From Aurelia coerulea (lineage: Eukaryota > Cnidaria > Scyphozoa > Semaeostomeae > Ulmaridae): a DNA stretch of 64,000 bases. The first letter of the stretch is position 1. Each line of letters starts with the position of its first letter. Positions 43,401 to 54,100 of the stretch are shown here, piece after piece. The stretch is from positions 20,064,501 through 20,128,500 of the forward strand of contig CM076949.1 in the NCBI GenBank assembly GCA_039566865.1, in the 5' to 3' direction. A program made the translations under genes and the position numbers. A model generated the notes under the pieces. That model had not been told where the DNA came from and ran no database searches. It worked only from the letters and a program-made list of their open reading frames with translations.

Positions 43401-46400
43401 TTTCTAAAACACGGAATGGCCCCATAATTCTCTGAGTTTTCATAGAAATTTCTCTTTTTTGTTGTAGTGCATGTGAAACCGTTTCTTACATATATCTAGG
43501 AAGGTTTTGCAAGAAAATAGCGCAAGATTTTGAAAATATGGGGCTATTCCATATTTGCCATTCCATCATTCCCTATAAACGATTCCATAATAGACCATTT
43601 TGACATTTAGAAAAAGGATCTGAGGAGAGCAATATTTTTCTGGTAAATGGCTGCCACAGGGCTTTTCACCAACGATAAATTGAACTGTGGCAGCCATTTA
43701 CCCCATTTACCAGAAAAATGTTGCTCTCCCCAGCCCCTTTTCTAAATGTCAAAATGGTCTATTCCATATTCCATATTTTAGAGATAGCCAAAAAAAAATT
43801 AGTGCGACACACCCACACCCATTTGCACTCGTCCCGACACAATGAATAACTGAAAATGAATGAAATGAAAATGAAAGAAATAAAAGGAGATAAACTAAAT
43901 GTAGCAGCAGGACTCACTTTTGCAAAACTCGCATGATTTTGGGCAATAAACTTGCATCTGTCTTTTGTGTGACTTGCACGTTTTATGTTTCACAAGGAAT
44001 TTGCACGAAGTTCCAAGCGGATCATCGCAGACTTTAATTTTGGCTGTAAAAAAGAAAATGTTGATGCTGAAAAGAAGAACGGATTTACTTTGAGCTTGGT
44101 ATAAGAATGTTTACATTTTGCTGAACAATCTTCTCATTATGAAAGTGATTTGGCTAAAATACCAATGTACGTGCGAGGGCGACCATTGCCTGTGTTCCAG
44201 ACCACTTGGAAAGGAAAGTGATCTGTGTAACGGAGCGCTAATCCATGTTCAGACGATGAATTGAATTGCAAAATAATAATTTAAGGGCATTCTTTCACGC
44301 ATCTGATTGGCTGCAATGAAAGCAGTGACAAACACAACGGATGTCTTTGTGAATTCGTGTGTTTGAAACAAACGAGGGCTGATCGTTATTATCACCATTT
44401 CTATGGTTATCACTTTGTACGGTCGTAAAAAGTAAATAGGATTAGGAGGCATTCAAATCTCCCATTCTTTGTATTGTAATGTAAGTTCTTCGCACGAGAA
44501 AATTTTTTCTTTCTAATAACAAAACAAATAAGAATTATGCGAATTATTTGTTGCATATTCTAATTTTTCTTCAGATTCTGAAGAAAATTCCTGAACGCAG
44601 ATTAGCGCTCCATTACACAGACCGCTTTCCTTTCCAAGTGGTCTGGCACACAGGCTAGGCGACCGCTGCCTTTCTCTTACGGGGTGGGGGTATCTTAGTA
44701 TGTTAGTGGCACGGGGACGTGCCATTTTAGGGGTATTTTTCTAAGAAGCTGTAGATATATGGGAAGCATTTTTAGTATCTTGTGGAATTACGTATATCAT
44801 ATTCAAATAAAGATAATTCAGAAATATACTACGACTTTTTAAACGTTTCGATTTTCATCTTCTTCAGTAACTTCAGTAGGCAGTTACTGAAGAAGATGAA
44901 AATCGAAACGTTTAAAAAGTCGTAGTATATTTCTGAATTATCTTTAAAATATTTTATATGCTTAAGTGAATTGGCTATTGAATTATCATTTTCAAATAAT
45001 ATGGGTATAAATAATAAATAATATCAGAAATCTACAATTTGAGAAGTCATGCCTTGAGTGTTACTTCTGTTGCTCAGTTGTTCCATATCAAATAATGGGT
45101 TAGACGCCACAATTGTGCTTGATTGCTGCAGCGTTGTTCTTTTGCGGAGGAAAACATTATTTACTTCTATGAAGGAGGTAGCATAAGAGATACCTCCTCC
45201 GCAGAAATAGATATATTTCCTCACTCAGCAATGGCATAAATACTGAAACATATCTGCGGTGTCTAACCCCAGGGGGGGGGGGGGAGTTCTTCCATAGTAA
45301 AGGTACCTGGGGATGTGCCGCCAGCAAGGGTATACTTTTTCAGACTTCTAGTCTAGCCAAGGGTATACTTTTTTGCAATTGTGGCCTAGCAACGGTCTAA
45401 CCAATGGTATCATTTTTGACAATATTGGTCTAGCAAACGGTCATGATATCATATTTGGTACAATTTTGACAAATTGGTCCAGGAAATGGTCAAACTTGGT
45501 CTAGCCAAGGGTACCATTTTCGTAAAAATTGGTCCAGAGAATGGTCAAATTGGTCTAGCCAAGGGTACCATTTTCGTACAAACTGGTCCAGAGAATGGTC
45601 AAATTGGTCTAGCCAAGGGTACCATTTTCGTAAAAACTGGTCCAGAGAATGGTCAAATTGGACTAGCCAAGGGTACCATTTTCGTAAAAATTTATCCAGA
45701 GAATGGTCAAATTGGTCTAGCCAAGGGTACCATTTTCGTAAAAATTGGTCCAGAGAATGGTCAAGTTGGTCTAGCCAAGGGTACCATTTTCGTAAAAATT
45801 GGTCTAGCCAACGGTAGCATTTTGAATATGCTCGCGGCAGACCCCTACCCAAAATTGGCCAAGAACCCCCCCCCCCCGTGCTCAATTTGGTGGGCAAACA
45901 TGATATTTCGAAAGCAGGAACTTTTGTTTGGTTCACCCTGTATCTGTCTCTAAATGGATTTATTTATAAAAGAAATTTGAAGGAGGGAATAAAAAGGAAA
46001 GGGCTTATGTAGCGGTCGCTTCAAATTTGTTTGACCGTTCACTAATTTTGTACCAGGAGTGGATTTGGAAAGCAAATTTAAGCTGAATTTGGTGTGATAT
46101 TAAATTTGACAATCGAGACTGACCATATGGTAACAGAGAATGTCTCTATCTACTCAAGGGTGGGCATGTCACACAGGGAAAATTGTCCTACTTTTGTCGG
46201 AAAACCGGTTGTTCATGAGCAAAATTTGAACCACCTTTTCCCAAAAACTGGTTGTTTTTTTTATGGCAAATTTCCGTTGTAATTTGTCTTCAATTTGACT
46301 GACAATGTTCACATAATGTATTAGTTGAGTTCGAACAACTACTGTTTTCGAATGCAAATGGTAATTGTAGCCATGAAAGTACAAGTGTCCCAAAATTGGT

Positions 46401-49400
46401 TGCCAGACAAAGGTAGGACCGCTTTGATGAAAAATTTGAAATCCTGGTCTTTTTTTCGGAAATTTGGCGGACAAAGGTAGAACCTGCTTACATGTAAACT
46501 TTATGATTTTTATGAGTCACCTTTGTCCCAAAAACTGGTTGTTAGGGCACGAAAGTCATACTATGTGATAAAATAACCGGTCATTTTTTCCAATTTCTTT
46601 GGACAAACATGGGGTCAAATGTTTTGCAGTACTTGCCCGCCCCTGCTCTACTCAGTCATAAATTCTTCAGCTTATAGTGGGCTGGGCTTAAAATCCTATA
46701 AATTCTCGTTGGTTAAAGCAATTTAATCCAGTTAGTGCAATCAATCTTCACTCTTTGATCGTGGCCCAAGATTTGAGTCTGCGTAGATTTAGGATTTAGC
46801 TAAACCCTCAGAGTGTAACATTTCGCGACGAAGTTGTGTGGGATTTTAAAAGGGGATGGAACAACTCGATTCATATATTTTGTTTCTGAAAAGATCCCAG
46901 AGATATCAGATACAACAGATCCTAAGTCATGACACTTGGCCTTACTTTCTTCTGTGGCTCTAGGTGGATAAAATAAACCTTGCCTTTTTTGTTTCTAAAT
47001 TTGTACAACGTTCCAAATATTTTGTCCAGGATTGTAGCACCCGGAGGTAGTTTTAGGACGCTGAGCGTATCGAAGCAGCGTCCTGGCCCTTCCTCTCGAT
47101 GTAACTATACCTCGTAATTCCTGTAGCCTAGAATTACAGAGAGTTACGTGGCAGGCTCAGCAGGGCGGGGACTCGAAGCATCAACCGTCAGATTAGTAGT
47201 CAAGCGTGCTCCACTGAGCCATCCCACTTGCAAACCTTGAGTTGAACTAAGGGACATTGGCTATGGTTCTCATCGAAAAGTGTGCCAGATTTGGCTAGCG
47301 TCCGGCGTCCTAGTGGGGGTCCTAGTGGGCGTCCTCCTTTTTGTATAATAGTTACGCCAACTGTCAATTCTTTTGTTGATGGCACTTCAGTATCCAAAAA
47401 AATTTGTCACGTGACTGTGAGCCTTCAATCAGGGATGTGATCCACGTTGATAGACCCTGACTCCTGATTGACTGATGAAAGGAAATTAGACCGACTTCAG
47501 CTCCTTGGTTTTGGCCACCATTATATAAAGTGAGTCTACAATGGTATATAGGTTTCTCTATAAATTGAACAAAGAGAACACTCCAACACAACATTGTCTC
47601 TTTGGCTATCCATTCATCTATCATTTGGCTAGACTGATTACAATTCGTCGTAAATTTCGCTCGTTTTTTATATTTTTGACTTTAACCTTTTCGCTCAATC
47701 TACGACTCATAAAAAAGCTATGTGAAAACGAGGACAAAACTAATGTACGAGAATTCGACCGAAACTTGGTCGGTCGATTGATTGATTGATGGATTCGATT
47801 GATCGGTCGTGCCGCAGGGAGACTTCCTAGCTGTGATGGAGGTCATGTGACTTTTCCACGCCTTCAAACTTTTTCGGAATGAGTGAACCAGACAAACTTG
47901 CGTTCCTTTGACAATCAAAACAATAAAGATTTCGTCAAATTCAGCCAGCCAGCGGGATCTAATTTCTTTCAAATGAAACAATTATAGATCTAAAACAATA
48001 CAATTATGATTGTTTTGATTGCCAAAGGAACCCAAGGTATATTTCAGAAACTTTTTGCTGAAGCCTTCTGCAACATATTGTGAGACTGTTTTACGCAAAA
48101 AACCTGCACTAGCTATTTTGTAATAATTTCAATCACTAGTATTCTCCTGTTAATACTATGGTTAACAAAGCATAAACGTTTCATCAAGTTTCGGTTATTC
48201 CATGGTTATTCTTTATCTTAAAATGCGCGAGTTTTCTGGCGTTATCTTCAGGGGAACTTTGCAATTTTTTCTAGAATGTTCTTCGGTCGGGGAAGCTCAA
48301 GAAACGAACACAAATTATTCTCGCAAAGAAAAACACCCACAAAGGCTTCTCAAAACTACAAATAATTCTCCTAAAAATATGCAGTTATCCACAAAACTCT
48401 TATGACACATTTGTTTCGTAAGATTGAAAATAGTTTCTGTTTAAGCAGCTTTTGTGATTTTAAACTTCATAAGGAAAGATAAATTGATCGGCACTTTGCA
48501 AGAACGAAGAAACTTTTTCAAGGTTCAAGCCTCTTTGACAAATTTACTATAATTTGCATAGAATTTCAAATACGAATACTTCTGCTGTTTATAGAGGAAT
48601 GTTTCAAGAAACCTCGTTATCTTTTCCACATCGAATGTGTGAGTTTTCTCTTAAATTTTTGCCGGGTCGAAGTGCTTACCTCAAGCTCCTTTTTTGTTTT
48701 GCTCAGGCCAAAAAGGAATCCTGTGTTTCACGATTTAAATTCGCCAAACAGTAAGTCTTCCCACAGCAAGTTGGTAAACAAACAAATGCATCCTTTCCCT
48801 TCAAAACTCTTTCGTACAGTGCCTTTTGAGAACCTTTGGAGTGCCTTTTGACTCTTTCGCACAGTGCCAGTCAGATTCCTTGTCTTTATTCTGTCCGTAG
48901 CTGCGATGATAACAACCTCCATTTTGGCAAAAAGCAACGCGACGCGAAGCGCTGTCCTCTTGACTGGGCGACCAACTCTGTGGGCACCGAAAATTCCAAA
49001 AACTACCGAAAATGTTACCGAAAACTCAAAAATTTACGCGGGAAATTTAAATGAGCCAATCACAGCCGAGCAGCTCCAAATGCTGCAATCTGATTGTAAC
49101 GTCAAGAACTTGACGTGAAAACGAGTTTTTGTCCTGATTTTGAGATAGTTTGATTATGAGTCCCTGTTTGAGAGAGCGATTCCATTCAATTCAATTAGTA
49201 ATTCTACTCAATAGCGAGCGAGAACTAGGGACGAACTGTAATAAGTCTATCATTTGGCTATTCACAGCACGTGTGGTACATTGATTTGAATAGGCTATTT
49301 TTGGATTTTCTTGCTCTTTGCAAATGTAAGCTTAAACCTTGCACAAACCCTCTAAATAGTTTTGTTTCCCTTGTAATAAAAGTTGTCACATGCGGTATGA

Positions 49401-51194
49401 AATTGTTGAAAAAACCTTTGCAAATGTTTATCCGCAAATATCATAACTTCGCAAGCCTGTTTTTCAGTTTAATAGAATTTGAACATATAACATCGTAGAC
49501 TTGCTCCAGGTCTATTTAGTGGACCATCAGCAATAAAAGAATATAATTTCTTCTGCGGGGGCGTAAGCTACTAACTTGGAGCAAGTCTAATAACATCGAC
49601 TATGTTAACTCGTTAACTCAGTTAGCTTTCTGGAAGGCAGAGAAACAATGCTTTCCGTTTACTACAGTCAAACAAACAAATTCAATATTTTGTAATACGA
49701 GCAAAGTCGGCCTTCTTGGCCGAGTACATTGCTATGGGTAAGTGTGTATATGAAATGAAATAAGAGAGAAATGAATTCTTTATAAAAACCGCTTACAAGA
49801 AACTGTATTTCAACATAAAAATGGGGTACGTACTGTCAATGGCATAACGGAGACACCCAAGGCCCTTAGAAACTTGGTTTGAGCGGGTCCCTTGCAGTGA
49901 CCATGAAGCAATCACGTCATAGCGAAGAGAGAACGGAAAGCGAAAAAGGAAAAGGGTCTGGTCCATTTCATTTTCTCTTCCTTTTTTCAGGGGCTCTGGT
50001 ACCCAGGGCAACAGAACCCTAGTGGGGGAGCGCAGTGGTACTCCCTGGTGACATTTTGAGGCCACGCCCTATAGGTAGTAGAGACAGATTATGGTACCAT
50101 AGGAATCCACGTTTGAATGTGGTGTCAAACATCTTTTATGCAAACTATGATTCACATCATATAGTTTAAAAATTTCTTGAATTAGATCGCTTCAGGGCAT
50201 ACGTCAATATCTAAGTCACAATACAGGGAACACAAAGTTATTGAATCGATGCATTTTCTTGGTGTGCCAACAAAAACAAAGGTTGTTGAGATTGGTTTAT
50301 AAGAATAACTATGCTTTATAAGCAGCAGTCAAGAAGCACATATGGCTACAATGAGATCAATGCTATGAACAGATTATTTCAGGGCCCCTTTTGGTTTTGG
50401 GCCCTTTGTTCTGGGACTAAGGTAGACCTACCGTGTTACGCCATTGGGTACTGTGGTACTTGGATTAAAGTAGTTAGGAAACTTTTTCAATTTATTGCTC
50501 GACTTTCCCAGTTGTTCAAAATATTTACTGCACTGGGTTTCAGAGACTGAGAAATCATAAACAGAAAAGAAACGAGAAAGCCGTTGTCTTTATCAGATTC
50601 TAAATTCTCGAGCCTTTGAAACCTAGAATAAATGAGTACTGCATCTCTTCAAATTGCTGAATTCTGAGTTGTCCAGTTGTGATTGCAATACAGAGATTAT
50701 AACATCCCCCTAACATCCCCAGTAATGACCCCGCTGAAATGATGCCTCGCCAAGAAAATTTGTTTCCCCGCTATGTTTGAGTTTAAAGATTTTCCCCGTC
50801 TCGTTTCTGTTATTTCCCCGTTAAAATTTTGTCCCCGTCGAAAATGATGCAAGTTCCATAGATGATTGCTAAAATTTTGCCTTTCCCCGTCATGTATTAT
50901 AAGACCTTCCTCGTCGAGTGCAAAGCAAAATTGAACAGACTGAATACCAGAAGACAAGGCAAGAGCAACAATATAGCGTTGTTAGCATTGAATATAAAAT
51001 GCAGAGTTTTGATGCTTTTATTTCACAGTTAAATCAACTTTTACTTACACACAATAAAGGCCCTTTTTGCGCACAAATGGTCACCCTCTGTCATTAAAAT
51101 GGTTAATTTTTTGTTACTAACCTTCAACTTGAAAAAACCATGCCACAAACATCACTGCAAGCAAAACCAGACTTGATTTTCCCAAAATTGCCAT
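34378..51194 (-). CDS. Secreted ShKT/FOLN-Kazal multidomain protein
   Basis: Six exons (51194-51122, 44043-43918, 41881-41636, 39408-39295, 35745-35647, 34484-34378) join with GT-AG introns, all phase 1, into 254 residues. Layout: signal peptide 1-24; ShKT 1 at 30-65; FOLN plus Kazal at about 72-145; ShKT 2 at 151-186; a YGCC...GPN..GC module at 195-218; ShKT 3 at 221-254, the stop directly following its last Cys. Each ShKT has the six-cysteine spacing and the CPxxCxxC end. The Lys-Tyr pair that ShK toxins use on potassium channels is not present after the conserved Met (Gln, Gln, Arg instead), so channel blocking is not predicted; a role as matrix component, protease inhibitor or secreted adhesion module is more likely. 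The phase-1 boundaries fit exon shuffling. Extra exons could be missed in the long introns. The combination is not one I recognise as named. Confidence 0.85.
35524..35643 (+). repeat. ATT/ATC microsatellite
   Basis: TTATTATCATTA-type array of about 120 bp. Its three frames give poly-Leu, Ile-Met and Asn-Asp artefacts. Confidence 0.92.
35647..35745 (-). CDS. ShKT/Kazal gene exon 5 (YGCC module)
   Basis: Acceptor TGTTTCAAG, donor GTATAA, phase 1-1. Encodes a Pro-rich start QPAPPPSC, then SKYGCCWNTNKPATGPNQRG and C. This four-cysteine pattern resembles short modules between Kunitz domains of papilin-like proteins. The donor is followed at once by an ATT/ATC microsatellite. Confidence 0.8.
37197..37801. 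mobile_element. Mutator-like foldback element, copy 3
   Basis: Left arm AAGGACAGATCTTGTAACAC mirrors GTGTTACAAAATCTGTCCTT at the right; inner words TTCAAAGCGATTAGCGATTG match the element at 1227. It carries an AACCCCTAACCCAGGTAGCC variant in the arms. Confidence 0.75.
38692..39110. mobile_element. G-tract TIR element with exact 8-bp duplication
   Basis: Starts CCCAGGGGGGGGTACTCC and ends GTACCCCCCCTGGG, flanked by AGCTAAAT (38684-38691, 39111-39118). Subterminal ATACGGGGGGGTCCGTGCCA is mirrored. The interior repeats GGGGACCCCAAATATT several times. Confidence 0.85.
39295..39408 (-). CDS. ShKT/Kazal gene exon 4 (ShKT 2)
   Basis: Acceptor TTTTTAG, donor GTAAGT, phase 1-1. Begins DNCMDVLPDLC and ends FYCPRTCRMC with six cysteines. 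The open frame continues past the donor, which makes an uninterrupted reading look longer than the exon. Confidence 0.92.
39510..39945. repeat. Diverged TIR repeat
   Basis: CTTGCCAACCCTGGCGGTGG (left) is the imperfect inverse of the CCACCACCGAGTTGCCAAC end on the right, and GTGCGAGG mirrors CTTCGCAC inside. Confidence 0.5.
40198..41482. mobile_element. GATCGCGATC-rich element, interrupted
   Basis: Both halves are packed with GATCGCGATCC, GATCCGGATCGC and CCGTGTAAAC words. A 14-bp direct repeat TTTTTCACACCTAA flanks the whole (40184-40197, 41483-41496). The middle is the TTAA element at 40408-41290. Confidence 0.65.
40408..41290. mobile_element. TTAA-flanked piggyBac-like MITE
   Basis: TTAA at 40404-40407 and 41291-41294 flank inverted ends CCCTATTTTAACCGGG. 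CCC ends with TTAA are characteristic of piggyBac. Inside the ends are G7-8/C8 tracts with a mirrored GCGTTTTTCGCCCCC. No transposase frame. Confidence 0.8.
41636..41881 (-). CDS. ShKT/Kazal gene exon 3 (FOLN plus Kazal)
   Basis: Acceptor ACTTTTCAG, donor GTAAGC, phase 1-1. NPCDKLKCGFAEDC with DGTARCKC is a follistatin-type EGF-like part; GPVCARGGKTYADLCTM and HYGHC form the Kazal part, a serine-protease-inhibitor fold. Confidence 0.93.
42270..42411. mobile_element. CCTTGCGTTCCTTTGGCAAT MITE, copy 1
   Basis: CCTTGCGTTCCTTTGGCAAT is mirrored by ATTGCCAAAGGAACGCAAGG; 142 bp. A second copy is at 47893-48036. Confidence 0.9.
43590..43762. mobile_element. MITE with ATAGACCATTTTGACATTTA ends
   Basis: ATAGACCATTTTGACATTTA at left, TAAATGTCAAAATGGTCTAT at right; TCCATA flanks on both sides. 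Internal arms AATGGCTGCCACAG mirrored. Confidence 0.85.
43918..44043 (-). CDS. ShKT/Kazal gene exon 2 (ShKT 1)
   Basis: Acceptor TTTTTTACAG, donor GTGAGT, phase 1-1. Six cysteines with VCDDPLGTSC at the start and VYCPKSCEFC at the end. Confidence 0.9.
44191..44651. mobile_element. MITE family GTTCCAGACCACTTGG, copy 2
   Basis: Same ends as 32994-33475. Flanks GCGACCATTGCC and GCGACCGCTGCC look like an imperfect 12-bp duplication. Confidence 0.8.
44808..44946. repeat. Perfect 65-bp inverted repeat (hairpin, 9-nt loop)
   Basis: Left arm 44808-44872, loop 44873-44881, right arm 44882-44946, with no mismatch. The arm contains CTGAAGAAGATGAAAATCGA followed by AACGTTTAAAAAG, reminiscent of motifs near the ends of Penelope-like elements. 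It sits in the first intron of the ShKT/Kazal gene. Confidence 0.95.
45269..45890. mobile_element. G-tract element containing a 54-bp minisatellite
   Basis: It opens CCAGGGGGGGGGGG and ends in C11-12. The interior includes the tandem array 45470-45800. Confidence 0.6.
45470..45800 (+). repeat. 54-bp tandem repeat (about six units)
   Basis: Unit starts AATGGTCAAATTGGTCTAGC and continues CAAGGGTACCATTTTCGT. As 54 is divisible by three, all frames repeat every 18 residues and both strands look open for about 150 codons. Confidence 0.95.
47040..47225 (-). repeat. tRNA-derived SINE
   Basis: On the minus strand it starts GGGATGGCTCAGTGGAGCAC with an A box (TGGCTCAGTGG), then a B box (GCTTCGAGTCCCC), a tRNA-unrelated body ACATCGAGAGGAAGGGCCAG and no clear A tail. 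It is related to 31994-32400. Confidence 0.8.
47893..48036. mobile_element. CCTTGCGTTCCTTTGGCAAT MITE, copy 2
   Basis: Ends CTTGCGTTCCTTTGACAATC and ATTGCCAAAGGAACCCAAGG; interior words as in copy 1. Confidence 0.85.
48864..51121 (-). other. Intron 1 of the ShKT/Kazal gene, distal part
   Basis: No conserved exon is seen. A plus-strand frame at 48864-49118 begins hydrophobic but starts at GTG and lacks homology. A short MITE with TAGACTTGCTCCAGGTCTA ends lies at 49497-49590. The rest is AT-rich unique sequence. Confidence 0.4.
51122..51194 (-). CDS. ShKT/Kazal gene exon 1 (signal peptide)
   Basis: ATG at 51194 followed by MAILGKSSLVLLAVMFVAW and FFQVE, a strong signal peptide. Donor GTTAGT. 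The first downstream exon in matching phase is 7 kb away, so its assignment is inferred from phase and strand. Confidence 0.7.
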
Positions 51195-54100
51195 CTTCAG
51201 ATTTGTTGCGAATTGATTTTCGTGTGAGCAAGAACCAGATGCAGAACCCTTCGAGTTGTTTACGAATTCGTCCAATTTTCGATTGAAAATGATCGCTGTT
51301 AATAAAATCCTGGTTTGATTGCTTGCTGTGAGAATCTGCGGTGACCCGTATCATCAAATCTCGATACGGACCTTTCATTGGAGTATAATCTTTTCAAACC
51401 CAAGCTAACGCCCAATTGATCATTTCTCAATATTGTCACAGTTACCACAATGTGAATATATGTTAAAACTGTTTCATGGCATATTTATCCAATTTTACAC
51501 AGTTAGCCTTATTGAAGAAAAACGAAAACCAAGCTTTGTTTGGTCACTTTTTGTTTAAGAAGGGTAAAATTTAATTGAGGAAGTAATTTCTGTTGTATGT
51601 TGTACCCCCCCCAAACGTTTGAGAAATTTGCAAAAATCAGCCATAATCGGGCAGAAATCCACCTTAAGTAGGGCAGAATTTTTGTAAACAATGGATTTTT
51701 TGTCGGGCAGCCCCCCCCCCCACCCAACTTTTATCTTCCCCTACGCTCATGATTTTCTTCTTATTTGGCAATACTGTTTAATCCGGTTGTTTTTAATTTT
51801 GCTCATATTTGTAGGAAGAGGAATATTTCAAAATCTGAAACTGAAAACATTTTTCGAAATAGAAAACGTTGCACCCTTCTGGAATCCTTTGAAACATTTT
51901 CCGACGCTTCATTCATATCGAAATATCTGCCGCAGGAGAATTTGACAAACATGCAAACAGGAAGAAAACATATTATGACACTGCCCGTGGCTCTTAAGTA
52001 CATTGCTAACATGCTAATATCTGTGTAGTTTGTGAATATTGCCAAGATAGAATGAAATATTTATCAAAGGCTACTTAATCTGCAGATTTTTTGCGGGTTT
52101 TTACTGCAATAATGTTTATTGAGTTGGTGATGTATAATTTTTGTATTAAAGTGAATGAACGGAGCTAAGAGGAGGTCATCTATAAATAGGGCATTGAAAA
52201 CTCCTACGCATGTTATTGTTCCTCTTGCTAAACAATATCCATGATCATCTCGAAATCATCAAATACAATAGGCTAATAATAGAATACCCAGACTCCTTCC
52301 GCGCGGGGCTTTTATCTCCGTTGATTCTCTTTAAGGAGAATCCTAACAAAAAGTCTCCGTCAGGATAGAGCCTCTTTTTCGTGCATCCAATTCAATTCAA
52401 TTCTCGCGCCAATCGTTCTTTTTAGGCCATGTGCATGCAAATGTTTTCTAGTAGAGTCAAGTCAAATCATTGTATCGAGTTTCTCGGTCTAAGTGGACCA
52501 GGTATGTAATGTTTGATATTTTAGATTTAAGTATTTCAGCAAACGCAATCAATTTATTCTTTTTTCTCACCTGTAATTACAGTGTTTATGTGACGGACGG
52601 CAATTGGTCCGGACCAAGCAAAAGAAGGTCAGAGAAAGGATAAGTCAGGTAAAAGGTCGAGATTCATCATTAGGGGCCGTCCAAAAATCAATTTCGTCAC
52701 GGATAGCGGAATTTGGCCGCTAAATTCTGATACCCCCTCCCCCCTTAACGGACATGCAACAACTTGTGTTTACCAACCTCACTGACAGTCTTATCGAGAT
52801 AGAGATAAAGCTTTATGATGGAGGACTTCTTCTTAGGCCCTTTATCTCTCTGTTTGACATTATCCAGCGTTGAAACCTTGCAAAATATGGTGGAAACAAT
52901 TGTTAGTTCCGGATTGTTAATAAACCCCCTCCCCTGTAACGGCCAAATTCCGCTATCTGTAACGAAATGGATTTTTGGACGGCCCCTTACTGATTAGTGA
53001 CTAACCGATCGATGAGTGACTACGTAATGAATGGATTGGCTGCTGACTGATCAACTAGCAAATTTACGAAGATTGCTTTTAGTCACCACTTACAAATGGA
53101 TTTAGCGAAACTTGATGGTTGCCTGTTTGGTGAAAACAGTACAAAACCACAGTCGGTGTTGTCACAGCCTGAAAGTGCTTCCATCGGATTCAGCATCATG
53201 TGCCAGTCTGCCAGACTGATAAGTTTGCAAAGTGTGCACGGAAGATGCGTGCTTGGCTATTGTTTTAAGAAGAATGTTTCTATTGTTGCTCCTTTGTTAT
53301 ACATGAATTTGTGCACGGAAGATCTTCTGCGTGCATGACGCAAATAGCAGTCAGGCCAGTCTGCAGAGTGTGGCAACGGCATGCACAAGATCTTTTATGA
53401 AAGTTTCATGTGCATGCCGGTTTTGAATGAGATCTTTTGCTCACTACTTTGAAAAGAAAAGAATCAAAGACCTTGCATTTCGGCAATGCCACTGCTTCAT
53501 TGGTCTGCATGCGCGAGATCTCGTTGAGAACTGCCATACTCTGCACACTGGAGCATCAAGCCTGGCCGTTTGAGGCGGGCGATCGACCGCGCCCGCCTCC
53601 ACGCTCGCCTCGAGTTGGCGAGGGGAGCTATTCATCGCCCGCCTCTTGTCAGTTCATATTGGAAGCGCCCGTCTTAGGTTTTCATTCATTACTCATCACA
53701 CTTCATTACCTCTTGAAGTAAAATTAAAATATCGAGAGGAAGTTAATCCCATATATTTTGACCTCAAAAGATAATTCCTTTACCTTCAATTTCTCAGGAA
53801 GTCATCTTCTCTTGTAAATCATTAACTACTAGACAAGTCATGTGAAAAACAAACGAAACATTTCAAAAAGCAATCACCAAACAAATTCTTTGAAACCCTT
53901 TACACCCTGACTGTTATTTTCTTATTTGAAGACAATTTAAAATGTCATTTGGCATCCATAAGGTCCCAACATGTTAAAACCAAATAATTTCAGCATGGCA
54001 AACAATCAGAAACGATCGGCTTTCGAGCCTAGGACTTTTGAGAAATATGACAACAGGGCCGTACGATACATTTTACATTAACTTTCTTTGACGTTTTGCC

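Noticed and set aside
45470..45800. Regularly spaced repeats resembling a CRISPR array
   Set aside because: The units are directly adjacent without unique spacers and the DNA is animal.
45474..45953. 159-codon plus-strand and 148-codon minus-strand frames
   Set aside because: Produced by a 54-bp tandem repeat with no stop; no start context, no domain.
48864..49118. 84-codon frame with hydrophobic start that looks like a signal peptide
   Set aside because: It begins at GTG, there is no upstream ATG in frame and no convincing splice acceptor partner or homology.
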